Positions 44,835-56,506 of a stretch of 64,000 nt of DNA are shown here, one piece after another. A program made the position numbers and the translations under genes. The stretch comes from Agapanthus africanus (taxonomy: Eukaryota; Streptophyta; Magnoliopsida; Asparagales; Amaryllidaceae): positions 518,214,487-518,278,486 of the forward strand of contig JASDDO010000019.1 of assembly GCA_030015575.1 (NCBI GenBank). The letters run 5' to 3'. The first letter of the stretch is position 1. Each line of letters opens with the position of its first letter. A model generated the notes under the pieces. The model had not been told where the DNA came from, did no database searches, and worked only from the letters and a program-made list of their open reading frames with translations.

Positions 44835-45425
44835 GATGTCGAACAAAGGTGGCTTAGTAAACAGGGTTAGGATCCTGTCGACTAATCCTTTTGACTTCAT
44901 GAGCCGTAAGGGTCTCATAAAAGTATTTCTCCCTATGAGTCGTGAGGATCTTGTAGGTGCATTTTCTCCTTAAGAATCGTGAGGAGTCTTAAGTGTATGG
45001 TCACTTATAAGTCGTAAGGATCTTACAAGAGTGCTTTCTCCTTATAAGTCGAGAGGACTTACAAGTGTCTTTTGCCATATGAGCATATCCCCAGTCCTTG
45101 GAAAGACTTTGTTAGGGAAATGTTTATTCGCCCCCGTGGATTATATACAAGTGTCGATATCGAGACGCTTGTAGGGAAACACTGGAGGTTGTGATGGCTT
45201 AAGAACAGGTTCAGATCCCTGTAACTTAAGGCTTTTGAATCCTATGAGCCGTGAGGGTCTCAAAGGGGAATTCTCCTTACGAGTCGCAAGGATCTCCTAA
45301 GTGTAACTTCTCCTTAGGAATCGTGGGGATACCTAAGTGTGTTGCTCCCTTGTGGGTCATAAGGATCTCACGCAGGTATTTTCTCTTCACAAGGTCGAGA
45401 GGACCTTACAAGCGTCTTTTAACGA
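44835..45425. repeat. Hairpin cassettes 3 and 4
   Basis: Diverged versions of cassettes 1-2 with the same order of hairpins. The cassette 3 hairpin at 44969-44993 has arms CTTAAGA/TCTTAAG, where cassettes 1-2 have CTTAGGA/TCCTAAG, a paired change. Cassette 4 (from about 45190) has CTTAGGAATC/GATACCTAAG with one mismatch. Confidence 0.8.
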
Positions 45426-45527
45426 TTGCGCCCTTTCAGGTTTTCACAACACTCGCCGGTAGCCCTGCTGTTTTTACTCACGGAGCACTTTCGGGTTTTC
45501 ATCCGTACCCATCTCGCTTACGGACAT
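45426..45527. other. Unassigned 100 bp before element D
   Basis: Sequence between the last cassette and the broken LTR of D. It matches nothing else in the window that I can see, except CCC at the joint shared with the D LTR. Confidence 0.4.
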
Positions 45528-46309
45528 CCCAGAACACCCTGAAATACTACTGGAATACCTACCAGTAAATCTCCTGCCTTGGTCAAGGACTTCATGTAAT
45601 GGCTCTCCTAGACACAGCGCGACCTCACCCCCAATACCGGGAGAGACGAACCCCTGAAGATTCGCTCACTGCCTCCATGTGGCTCGGGACTGTACCCAAC
45701 TAAAACCTGTTTGCACGTCTCCTTTGAGCGTGGTAGGGTAGTAATCAAAGTACAGTGGGAACTCACACGAGACAAATGACGATCTCAGGTCGATGAACTA
45801 ACCTGTACATATGTCACCAGGAAACGGCTATCTGACGTCTGGTATAATCCCGACTAGCAGGTTCCCGGCGAGTCCTGTCCGGTGTACTCATAACCCAATG
45901 AGCACCTGTATACATCTTAGGTGAACCAACTGACACCGGTGGCTTGTGAGACCGGCCACCGCCCCTCGTCGGGGTCTCGACTGTATACACTAGTCTACTC
46001 TGGAGTATCGTTGCCCTGTCTCGAAACGCCCACGACTAGGGACCTTTTTAAGGATTTGCTTATAGACCCCAGCTCTCACGTATATGATCGCCCTCATACT
46101 GCTGGCAGTCAAGCAAGAATCCTAGGGGCTCTATCAACGTGCAATAGTGATCAGTAATGTCACCTAAAACAGTACACGATGATAAAGATAAACAAGATAG
46201 CATACTATCATCTTGAGTAAGACTGTCCTACTGGCATAGGTCATCCCTCAATCATTGCAATCACGTGCCTGTGATCCAATAATTGACTCTGAGAGCACTA
46301 TATCCAACA
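45528..46309 (-). repeat. Partial 3' LTR of element D
   Basis: Starts TGTTGGATATAGTGC at 46309 (minus) and is cut at CAGGGTGTTCTGGG, which corresponds to 53376 in the 5' LTR. The terminal 1.3 kb is absent. Confidence 0.9.
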
Positions 46310-49300
46310 ATCTCCCACTTGCACTCAAGGCTACTTATTGCGATGTCGCATACTCACAGCCCGTGCGATACCGAACATCCAACTCCTCTACTAATCAGTC
46401 TCACAAAGCTCGTTTGCGAAATTACTGCGTTCGAGGAATAGCCTCAGTGAGTGGATCCGCCCTGATGTTTCTTTCTATGTCTCTCTTTATCTCAAGTTCG
46501 CGGAGAAAGCCATCTCCCGAAATGAGCAATACCTGTCTTAGAATATGTTTGGATGTCTGATGGGACCTAGTTCATAAGTGAACTCCAAATCCAAACTTCT
46601 TAGACTGTATCGTCAACTGAACTTAATCAGTATTCTGCGCAATGCCTCCCTCAGTATCCGCCTGGACCACCTGTCCAAAATACTGCCCCTCTTCAGAGGG
46701 AGAACTATAATTCTGACAGTCACTCTGTCATCCAGGTCACCTTGGAAGCCTGGAGTGATAACTGTCTCCCAAAGGAGGCTACCGTTATCATTTCCCTAGA
46801 ACATCAACTTATGTTCTAAAACTGCTTCCTATCGTTTCTCCAGGATTGGATTAATATCAACTTACTGCATCTCATACAAAAACAACATCTGGTGTGGTAC
46901 TTGACATATCATGATTGACTCAATTGCCTAAGCAAGTGATCTGCCAATCATGCACATCCCTCTCCCCTTTAGTCTGTAAGACACCTTTAGAGAGGGTGAC
47001 TCCATTACCTGCAGGTATACTACCGTGCCAGGAGTCGTCCATTCTAAAAACTCTTAGAATGTTGTCTAAGTACCCAGATTGGGAAACTACCCAAATCTAG
47101 ATCTCAAACCATAGATCTAGTAACCAGAATATCTTGATATTATATCCAAGCCCCATGTGGAGAAACCACTGTGTGACAACCAAAGTATAACCGATCGTAG
47201 TATAGGAATATCACTTCCTACTCTGTGTATGTCATCCATATACCAGGACATCACACCCTACTACCTTCTTAACAGATCCATCCTCTATTCTGATGAAGTC
47301 AAACCTATGACCGTCACATCAGAAATAGATGATCTATCTCCGCTATATCCGCTTTAGTCTATAAATAGACATAAGTCACTTTTCCACCATGCTTCCGCTG
47401 CTCCCACTGAGTACGACAACCCTCTGGCAGAGTCATATAGACGTACACTTCTAAAGCTAGTTCAGAACGACGCTATACTCATCCTCCTGCCGGGTCTCAC
47501 AGCCTGGAGCAACAGCAATGGCAAGTCTGGGTAAACAAGAACCTCCATGTCACCGTCCGTGAGGCTACCGAAGTACCTCTCGGGTGCCTGAGGTTACCCA
47601 CCATATCTGCGGAGTGGCTAATGGAATGTCAAACCAGATTGAATCTTTAGGTTCTTATCAAATTTTCAGTAATCGTTTGCGGTTCTGGAATCACTTCCAG
47701 TTCTACCATACTCCCACTGCTGTTTTCTGAAAAAATCCATTTTTATTAAAACTGTGGAGAGTCAAGAACAATATCACTATTGATCTTCCAGATGGTAGAA
47801 AATCAACCCTCGTCATAGTCCGGGTCAACCCACAAACAGCCATTACAGAAACGTGCCTTGAGTTATCCGGAGTCTGGTTTTAAGCATAAGCCAGAAAACT
47901 CCCCGTACCTTAACAATGTCAAGATATGAACTGTTCTATATCCAATACAGAAACAGAGGCACTAATTTAATTGAACCAGATTCAAATCATGCAGCTGTCC
48001 CCAGTGCATGTCAACTAAACGGAAAAAGGCAGATCAGCATTACTCAACTTAGGAGTACTTCCTTTTATGAGTAACCTGAAAGAGAAGCATGTTCTCTTAA
48101 TCATTACTATCAACTGAATACCATACACAAGTATCCACATCTTCGATCACCTTGAAGAATCCCGATACTTGCAACACCTGGTTCACTACTTTATCCACAT
48201 ACCTATAACTTCTCAAAACTTGGACCCTGTGTTTCTACGAAACACCTATCTAAAAACTAGAGAAGTCATAAGTAAACCGAATATAGTACGAGAACCAACC
48301 TTTCTGTCCTCATGGACGCTGGACAACATACAATACTCTATATAAGTCCCTTGAGTCTAATAACTCATTCCATGTGTGTCGTAGGTTGAAAACTGTATAT
48401 ATGGTTAAGAAGAATTATACCGATGTTTAATGCTCCTTACCTAACCATCCACTGATATAGGTAAATTTCATCGACATAATTTCAAAAAGGTATATCTCAC
48501 TCTATAAAAATAGACGTACAGATATATCAATTTGAAATTGGTGTATAACAGCGGCATATTCAAAACCAAATATTTGCCGTCCGGCAAACAGCCCAGGCGA
48601 TTTCCTCAAATATCACCAATTACAACGAATTCCGATATAATGAGGATGATCACCTAATTCCCAATAACTTACCCCCACTCATTATCTGTAAAAACCATAC
48701 AGATGTGAGAATCATACCTGGTAAATACATACCCTAGAGCAAGTGTCTAATTGGGAAATCAGTTTTCTTTTAACAGTACACAGTGAAACTGAAACATGTG
48801 AATGTTTCGTACGGGTATCCTGGTATTCTTAGTAATGCCTCTTACATTATCCAGATTCACAACTGTAACCGTATATTTCTTTGCCATCTCTCCAAATCCC
48901 TTTATATGTCTTTAGTCGTTACCTTCTGCACACCCCTTTAGGCCAAATGGTTTTCTTCCTTCCCTACCATTCGACACCAGCCTATGGTTTGGAAGAAGAC
49001 TATCCAATAAGCATAATGGGTGTACTGTCCTAATCCTAGGAGCACTCGCAATGCGAGAGAAAGTGAAGATAAAAGACACCTGAATAAACCTTATTCCTAT
49101 TTCTCCTGAACCAGAATCCATCCCCGAACTGGAACAAGTTCCTTTCGAGTTCGTATATAACCATACGATGGAATATCCAATAAACCGTAGATCTTCATAG
49201 TGATACGGAGTGTCCTGGAGAAATACAAAGGTGAAGAGGGAGTGGTAATGAAATACTTGGTTTGGTCGTGAATAGCAGTCGCAGTTTACTTTGCCCTCTT

Positions 49301-49735
49301 ACTAATCCCTTTCTTTGTCTTTACTTAATACCTTCTGTACACCGTTTAGGCTAATTGGTTTTCTTCATTCCCTACCGTTCGGCATTTGCCTATGGTTTGG
49401 AAGAAGACTATCCAATTTGCGTAATAGGTGTACCGTCCTAATCCAAGGAACACTCGCAACCTGAGAGAATGTATAAGGAAAAGACAACTGAATAGTCCTA
49501 TTCGTTTTCTCCAGAACCGGAAACCATCCTCGAATAAATTCCTTCGAGTTCGTATATAACCATACGATGGTTTTATCCAATGGAAGTGGATGTTCGTAGT
49601 AATACAGGGTGTCCTGGAGAAAAGGGTAAAAGTAGAAGTGGCAATGCGGTATGCAACTTTGACAATCCAAAAGCCAATGTTTAAGAAGGTTCGGTCAACT
49701 TGGTTACTGAGTCATAGTCTAGGGTCGGGTCATGG
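46310..49735 (-). pseudogene. Pol-derived non-coding interior of element D
   Basis: Begins with the polypurine tract (46310-46325, read in reverse) and aligns with the interior of C through the internal duplication (48941-49622). No usable frame. One short frame (49670-49365) resembles one in C, but the differences are mostly replacement changes, so it is not a conserved gene. Confidence 0.7.
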
Positions 49736-50040
49736 TCGCTGCCAAAGAGAGAGAGAAAAGAAACACTCAGCGTGCACTCTAACCTAGATCAGAATGGTTA
49801 TCACTTTATCTAATCAGGAAACCTCCCACTGTACCGTCAAATTCTCCTCTAAACCTGAAAGAAGAATTAGTCGGGATCACCCGAGGAGTAAACCAACTCA
49901 TCAGTGGGAATCGGGATCCAACTATCATCGCATGATAACGTGACAGAATCCGCTCACGTTATCACTCTCCAGAAGGTATGCGCATATCTGGCAAGTTTCA
50001 GTTTCTTTAGAAACTCCCGATGTGATTTTTGCCCCACGCT

Positions 50041-50250
50041 CTTATGATCTTGACTAAGGCCAACAAATCATAAGTCACATGTCAAGTTCTACCCGTCATT
50101 GTCCAGGTTAATTTGAACCCACCCGTACAAGCCCTTGACTAGGGCCAACAAGGCTATACGACTGTCCCAAACCAATGCATCTATCTATGCAACAGAAAGG
50201 TAACAAGCAGCTACCATACACTATGCCTTGACTAAGGCCAACAAACATAG
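50041..50250 (-). other. Three type-II stem-loops, element D leader
   Basis: On the minus strand: stem CTATG/CATAG (50250-50221) with loop centre TTAG; a middle copy at 50160-50124 with centre CTAG and stem GTATAGCC/GGGCTTGTAC (bulged); and perfect stem CTTATGA/TCATAAG (50074-50041). Confidence 0.82.
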
Positions 50251-50390
50251 CATGAATACTACGTGCTACCCGTCTGAAATGACGGAGGGCTACGAATGGT
50301 TTCTGGCGAAAAACCTTTAACGTAATGAACTTGATATTGTTGAAGGAACTGGATAGCTTTTATAAAAATATAGTGACGAAAACCTTTGCT

Positions 50391-50563
50391 AAAGAGGTCA
50401 CTCCCGGTGAAGAGATCTCGGCTCTTTCCCCGTAGAATGAGGTGCAGGATATTCCAACTGAATACTACGATGCAAAGCAAAAGAATCGACTATAGTGAAG
50501 TTATTGCCCTGACGCAAACTTCTGTCCAAGGGGTCACTCCCGGTGAAGGGATCTCGGTCCTTG
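50391..50563 (-). other. Two type-I stem-loops, element D leader
   Basis: 50427-50391 is closed by AAAGAG/CTCTTT, and 50563-50527 by CAAGG/CCTTG, around the CACCGGGAGTGA core. The CGTTAG/CTAACG hairpin is at 50818-50798. Confidence 0.8.
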
Positions 50564-51788
50564 CCTCGTCGACTGAGGTGCTGGATATTCATAACCGAAT
50601 ACCACTGTGCAAAACAAAAGAGAACGCCCTTGCAATAACAGCTTTTTGAAAAAAGTTCCAACAACATCAGAATAGGTTTGTTTAGCTTGCATTGATCCGA
50701 ATCAACGTAGTCCCATCAATTGATCACACGACAAAAGAACGAAAATAATGATGTACGCATATGCCATCCGCATTCGCCACTGGGTCCCGTCATCACCCGT
50801 TAGGTTACTTAACTAACGACTGAGCGGGGACTGGACTAGCGCGGATGTAAAACATATACAACATCTACTAGTATATATATCAATATATAATATTCGATCA
50901 AGGCGTGATAAAATGCAACATCACAGAAATGTAATAAGCATCACAGAACAATACAGATATCTGGGATCCCCGGGTTTCATAGAGCCACTTCTGAAACCCG
51001 ACGTTCTCCTGGTCGTGTGGATAGCCTGTGCAATAAAATCCTAGACCCCTATGGGCGCGGCAAGTTACCCGCCAAAACCTGAAGCGAGGCAGCCCCCTTC
51101 AACGACGTGAATGGACCACCCAGCACTTCACGGAATCCGGTAACTTGGGCACCCCTCCTGGGTCAACCTGTACCCCCTACGAGTGCGGCGAATAGCCTGC
51201 CAATTCTAGAGTAAAGCCCCCTCCGTCTCAAAGCCATGAGATGCGGGCCCGTTGCCCTCTAGAACCCGGCTACCCGTGCACCCCTCTTTGGGGTAATCCT
51301 AGTACAGAAAGTAAAATATACATACAACAGGTACATCGACCTCAGCCCGGTCGTGCCCCAAAAGAATAATATACAAACAGGCAGTGACGGCAATCCACAT
51401 GTCGGACGCTCGCCCCACAATATCAAATGTACATAATAAACCAAACTGTACTATCATTGCATCCAGGCTATCCACCACGACAGATCCGTAACATCACAGC
51501 ACAACACAGAACATCAACGTGAATGTCACGTTCGCAAATCCATCTAAAAGGGCTTTAGCAGTTAGACAGGATTTACCGATCAAATGACATTCACGATCGT
51601 AGATATAATGTAAATACTGTGAACTAATATGTTTAAAATTTTCGATCGACTAAATTTACCGAAGTGGGCCCCATGCACTACTATAGCACTCAAAGAAAAT
51701 CTGGGCCCAAAAAGAATATTCCAAAAACCTCATTTTCAACTCAGAAGCCTACTGTAAAAATTTGGTAGAGTAAGGAGTCAAAGTGGCG

Positions 51789-51829
51789 GCGGAACCGCGG
51801 CCAATGCGTGGGTTTGGCCGCGGTTCCGC
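51789..51829 (-). other. GC-rich PBS-proximal hairpin, element D
   Basis: Perfect 16-bp stem: GCGGAACCGCGGCCAA (51789-51804) with TTGGCCGCGGTTCCGC (51814-51829), 9-nt loop, about 200 nt from the PBS. Confidence 0.92.
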
Positions 51830-52030
51830 GGTGGAAAAGTGACGTCACGCGACCAAATTTTTACAGCATGCTTAGAATTCCCTGCACTCATTTCTGCAAT
51901 GTACTGAAAAAAATTTTGAGCTAAAAAATATTCGACAGAAACTGATGTAATAGAAATTGTGGTTTTTGGAAATTCCGATCAATCGAACTTGTAAACACGT
52001 TAGAGCAAGCTAGACTAGGTTAATGGCATG

Positions 52031-52042
52031 GCTCTGATACCA
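52031..52042 (-). promoter_or_regulatory. tRNA-Met(i) primer-binding site, element D
   Basis: Reverse complement of GCTCTGATACCA, one base from the LTR end TGTAAGTGCAC. Confidence 0.92.
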
Positions 52043-52043
52043 A

Positions 52044-54158
52044 TGTAAGTGCACGGCAGCGCCCCGGCCGTCAATCCGACGCCGGAGTGCGGAAACGAAA
52101 CTTTTCTAAAAACTAGAAACCGGCACCACCGTGTACTATAAACCCGGATCGGGCCATTAACCTAATGCTAGAAAACATGAGAATGAGTAGAAAGCTATAC
52201 CGAACGATCCGTGTCTTTCGGTCTTCGGCCTCCACTCCGATCACCTCGCGGAATCTCCGATCTTCATCTCCTCGTCGGAACGGGCACCACATCGCCGGGT
52301 TCTTTTACGGGCTCCCACCTCTGGACCGAGGCAACTCGGGCACGAAGTTGGCGAGTCGACATGCCCAAGGATGCTGTAGATGAAGTGTAGAATCGTTTGT
52401 CTCAATTGGGGTTGTGAAGTTGCCATTTTTAATTGGAGAAGGAAAAATGAACTTTGGAGAGGTGTTAGGAATTTTTGCAAGCAAGCAAATGAGATGAATG
52501 AATTTTTCTCCAAATGAATTCCCTCTCTCTCTAGGATGTGGTCGGCCTCTCTCATGGTGGAGGGATAAAGAAAAATAATGCAAGAAGGAATTTGTATGAT
52601 AATGAGGTAAAAGAGTCACCCCAAAACCATATCAAATTCTAATCCAATCCTTTCACAAATCCTATCTCATTAATGCAAACCATGTGAAGAAAAAGGAATC
52701 TCATGATGCTAGAACTATCATGCAGCATAAATCACTAATAACCCCCTCCCATAACTAATTTGGAAACTTGCAAATTAGCCCCCTCCCATTATAAAAAATC
52801 CTGGCCGTGAAGGAACAAAGGAAAACTGGCCGGAACGGAATGCAAACTGGCAACTCAAAAAACTGATCCCGTAAAAAATTACAGGAAAACCCCGCAACTG
52901 TATATACATACCCGCATTTGTATTCCCGACCGAATACAAATGCAAAGAGACAAAATCTACACTGTACAATACTAGGATCTGGCTTAAACCAAAGCCCGCT
53001 AGTATAATCCGTCCGATCACGATCCGTGCAATACCGCACGTATCTGATCGAACCCTGCCATATCTCCTTACGGCCTCTACAGCGTTTCGCCCGAAACTTG
53101 AGAAACGGTCTGTGGGGGACTCTAAAGACTCGTCAATACTTTGGCCGTGGATTTAACCACTAGCCACGTCAGAGATATTAGCCATACGTGACGGGCTACC
53201 AGCTATTGACCAAAAGGGGACGTCTGTGAGCGAACTCATCCTGACACCCTACTGAGCCTGTCAGTGACAATATCGATACAGTCCGGTCAGTTCGTCTATG
53301 AGTATCGCTGGCGGGCCTACGGGGTTGGTAAAAAGTCAGACCCCCAAAAGCGGTACAAGTCGTGTCGGAGTGTAGCCCAGAACACCCTGAGATACTACTG
53401 GAATACCTACCAGTAAATCTCCTGCCTTGGCCAAGGACTTCGTGTAATGGCTCTCCTAGACACAGCGCGACCTCACCCACAATACCGGGAGAGACGAACC
53501 CCTGAAGATCCGCTCACTGCCTCCATGTGGCTCAGGGACTGTACCCAACTAAAACCTGTTTGCACGTCTCCTTTGAGCGTGGTAGGGTAGTAATCAAAGT
53601 ACAGTGGAAACTCACACGAGACAAATGACGATCTCAGGTCGATGAACTAACCTGTACACATGTCACCAAGGAACGGCTATCTGACGTCTGGTATAATCCC
53701 GACTAGCAGGTTCCCGGCGAGTCCTGTCCGGTGTACTCATAACCCAATGAGCACCTGTATACATCTTAGGTGAACCAACTGACACCGGTGGCTTGTGAGA
53801 CCGGCCACCGCCCTCGTCGGGGTCTCGACTGTATACACTAGTCTACTCTGGAGTATCGATGCCCTGTCTCGAAACGCCCACGACTAGGGACCTTTTTAAG
53901 GATTTGCTTATAGTCCCCAGCTCTCACGTATATGATCGCCCTCATACTGCTGGCAGTCAAGCAAGAATCCTAGGGGCTCTATCAACGTGCAATAGTGATC
54001 AGTAATGTCACCTAAAGCAGTACACGATGATAAAGATAAACAAGATAGCATACTATCATCTTGAGTAAGACTGTCCTACCGGCATAGGTCCACCCCTCAA
54101 TCATTGCAATCACGTGCCTGTGATCCAATAATTGACTCTGAAGGCACTATATCCAACA
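52044..54158 (-). repeat. 5' LTR of element D (2115 bp)
   Basis: TGTTGGATATAGTGCC (54158) to GCACTTACA (52044) on the minus strand. Alignable with the C LTR along its length, but with a single copy of the segment duplicated in C. Confidence 0.92.
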
Positions 54159-56260
54159 GTATACTTGTCTCTTGATGCTGTCTTATAGTTACATGTTGGT
54201 AAAGCCCTTAGGATGTGTACTTGACTACCTGGACTATGTGCAGAATTATACTAGTGGGGACAGAGTAGTCCATAAGTACATCCTTTAATGTTCCTAGCCG
54301 TAGGTGTATCGAGACAGGGCTTCGATATACCAGAGTAGATTAGCGTATACGCTTCTCGACCCATGAGATGGGCGATGGGATGATCCCATATCCATTGGTG
54401 TTTGACATCAGAGATGGTATACGGGTGCTCAGTGGCGACTGGGTACACTGGACGGACTCGCCGAGAACTCCCAGATGGTATTCTACCTCACATCAGATGG
54501 CAGTTCTCTAGTGACACTTGTGCAGGTTAGTCCTGTAGACCTGAGATCGTCATAGAGTCTTGTGTGATTCCCACTGTGCTTTGATTTCCACCTTACCACG
54601 TCCAGAGGGCATGCAAACGTGGTTTTTGGGTACAGTCCCGAGTCACATAGAGGCAATGAGCGATAAGAGAGATTTTCGTCTCTCCCGGTATTGGGGGTTG
54701 ATGTTGCACTGTGCTCGATTGGCCATAATAGGGAAGTCCCTGGCCAGGGCTGATTTAGAGATTTACTGGTAAGAGTTACCAGTAGTTTCTCGACCCGTTA
54801 TGAGCTTCACATCGGCACGACTTATCGGTTATTGGGGTCTGACGTTTACCACCCCAAGACTTGATATGCGACATATCAGACGAGGAGACCCGGACTGTAC
54901 GGGAAATGTTACCGTTATGCTTTTACAGGAGTTGGAGCGGGCTTGCTTGCTGATCTTCTGATCGCTCAGTACCCGGGTGTCCGTTACGTCCAGCTAGTAC
55001 CGCTGACGGCTTGTGGGTGCTTGATGTGATCATCACCTACTGCCGGCGTATTGACGAGTCTTTAGAGTCCTACATAGAGGTTTTACTGGCTCAGGCAAAA
55101 CGAAATACTCCCGGCATATGTGTGGGACCGAGAATAATGCGTGTGACCGAGAATAATGCGTGTATGTGATACCGTATTCTATTCTCGCGACTTTTTGTAT
55201 CGGTCGGTTATATGAGATATAGCCGGGTTATCGAATCAAGGGTTGATTCGATAAGTCGATACATTGAATGTTAGTCGGTTATCTGAGATATAACCGGATT
55301 ATTAAGTCAAGTGTTGATTTAATAATTTAGTTTATAATTGTATATTTGATATACTAATTTACATTAACTAACATTTGTTCACTTAAGGATTTTTCTCACA
55401 TGCGCACAACTTTAATATATATGTGATATATATTAAAATGTGTTTTCATTTTGTATCATGGTTGTTGATACATCATGCATGGGTGTGCAAGACATACACC
55501 ATTCTATTTTAAATGGTGGTTTATAATTATTTAAGGTAATTACAAATTAGTGGAGCTTTTGTCACAAGCATTAAGCTTGTGGAAGCTTGTGGATGTTTTG
55601 ACAAAGTCCACTAACTTTGTTTTACCTTACATTTTTATTAACCTAACCATTTTGGATTAGCCATGGTTATGTCTCTACATGAGTTAGTATATGATACTCA
55701 CTCACGCATGGTTAGCTCACTTGACTTGATCATTATCCTCATCTTTTCTTTTGTTCATCTTCTTCTTCTTCTTTGAGCAAAAGAAAAGCTTGCTAGGGTT
55801 TAAAAGGAGAGTGAAAGATTGTGAGAAATCAAATTCTGAAGAGAACCCACTTCCTATTTCTCCATCCTCTACTAGACTAGCACTTTAGTTTAGGGTGTTT
55901 GCTTCACTAATTCTCTAGGTTAGTGAAGTAGTAGCTTGAGTTGGTATTCCCTCGACGTAGATCATTTTCGGCCTCGAAGACTTCAAGCAAGGACGCTTCT
56001 TTCGCCTCGTGAAGCCATGCAAGAGACCGGGAGAACCATGATCGCAGCGAAGGGACTACGACAAGGAGCTTTAGAAGTGAAGGAACCGATCTACAAAGGT
56101 TGTATTTCGTATTCACTTAGTAGTAAATGTTATTTACTTGCATGTGTAACCCTAATAGTCGAGCAAAGATCTTGTTTAGGGTTATTCGGCATGGCTAAAA
56201 TTTTAATCGGGCATGGTCGATGCCTTGTAGAACCTTGTTAGAGTGCCTAGTAACCCTACA
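54159..56260 (+). repeat. 5' LTR of element B, 5' 134 bp missing
   Basis: Begins GTATACTTGTCTC, matching 62442 in the 3' LTR, and ends GTAACCCTACA before the PBS. The distal third (55140-55760) is nearly identical to 63420-64000, apart from a short duplication GACCGAGAATAATGCGTGTG. The first third is more diverged. Confidence 0.9.
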
Positions 56261-56261
56261 G

Positions 56262-56273
56262 TGGTATCAGAGC
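56262..56273 (+). promoter_or_regulatory. tRNA-Met(i) primer-binding site, element B
   Basis: TGGTATCAGAGC one base after the LTR end. Confidence 0.93.
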
Positions 56274-56458
56274 CTAGCTAGAGCATTAGGTGACGTGTAT
56301 ACAAAGTTAAAACTTCGAACGAACCACGAAACGACAATTTGAACCCCTCTCTGGACATTTTTTAAAAACTGTGATTTTTCTGTATTAAAAATACCTAAAA
56401 AATTCAGCAGGGAAATATAAGCAACACTGTGAAAAACGAGACAGTAATCCGTACAATT

Positions 56459-56506
56459 GGCCGCGGAACCGCGGCAATACTCTACTTGCGCCGTGGATCC
56501 GCGGCC
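56459..56506 (+). other. GC-rich PBS-proximal hairpin, element B
   Basis: GGCCGCGGAACCGCGGC (56459-56475) with GCCGTGGATCCGCGGCC (56490-56506): 17 positions with two mismatches or wobbles, 14-nt loop. Confidence 0.85.

Larger units (their letters stand above)
45528..54158 (-). mobile_element. Element D: family-2 non-autonomous copia-derived element, 3' end truncated
   Basis: On the minus strand: 5' LTR (54158-52044), PBS, structured leader, non-coding pol-derived interior, polypurine tract, and only the first 782 bp of the 3' LTR (46309-45528). It is the same family as C, with the same internal duplication and leader. It sits inside the 5' LTR of element B, 134 bp from that LTR's start. The right flank GTATA (54159-54163) is the expected target duplication, but its partner was lost with the missing end. 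Confidence 0.9.

Noticed and set aside
56262-56273. TGGTATCAGAGC as a piece of a tRNA gene
   Set aside because: It abuts an LTR end in A, B, C and D, so it is the primer-binding site; no cloverleaf surrounds it.
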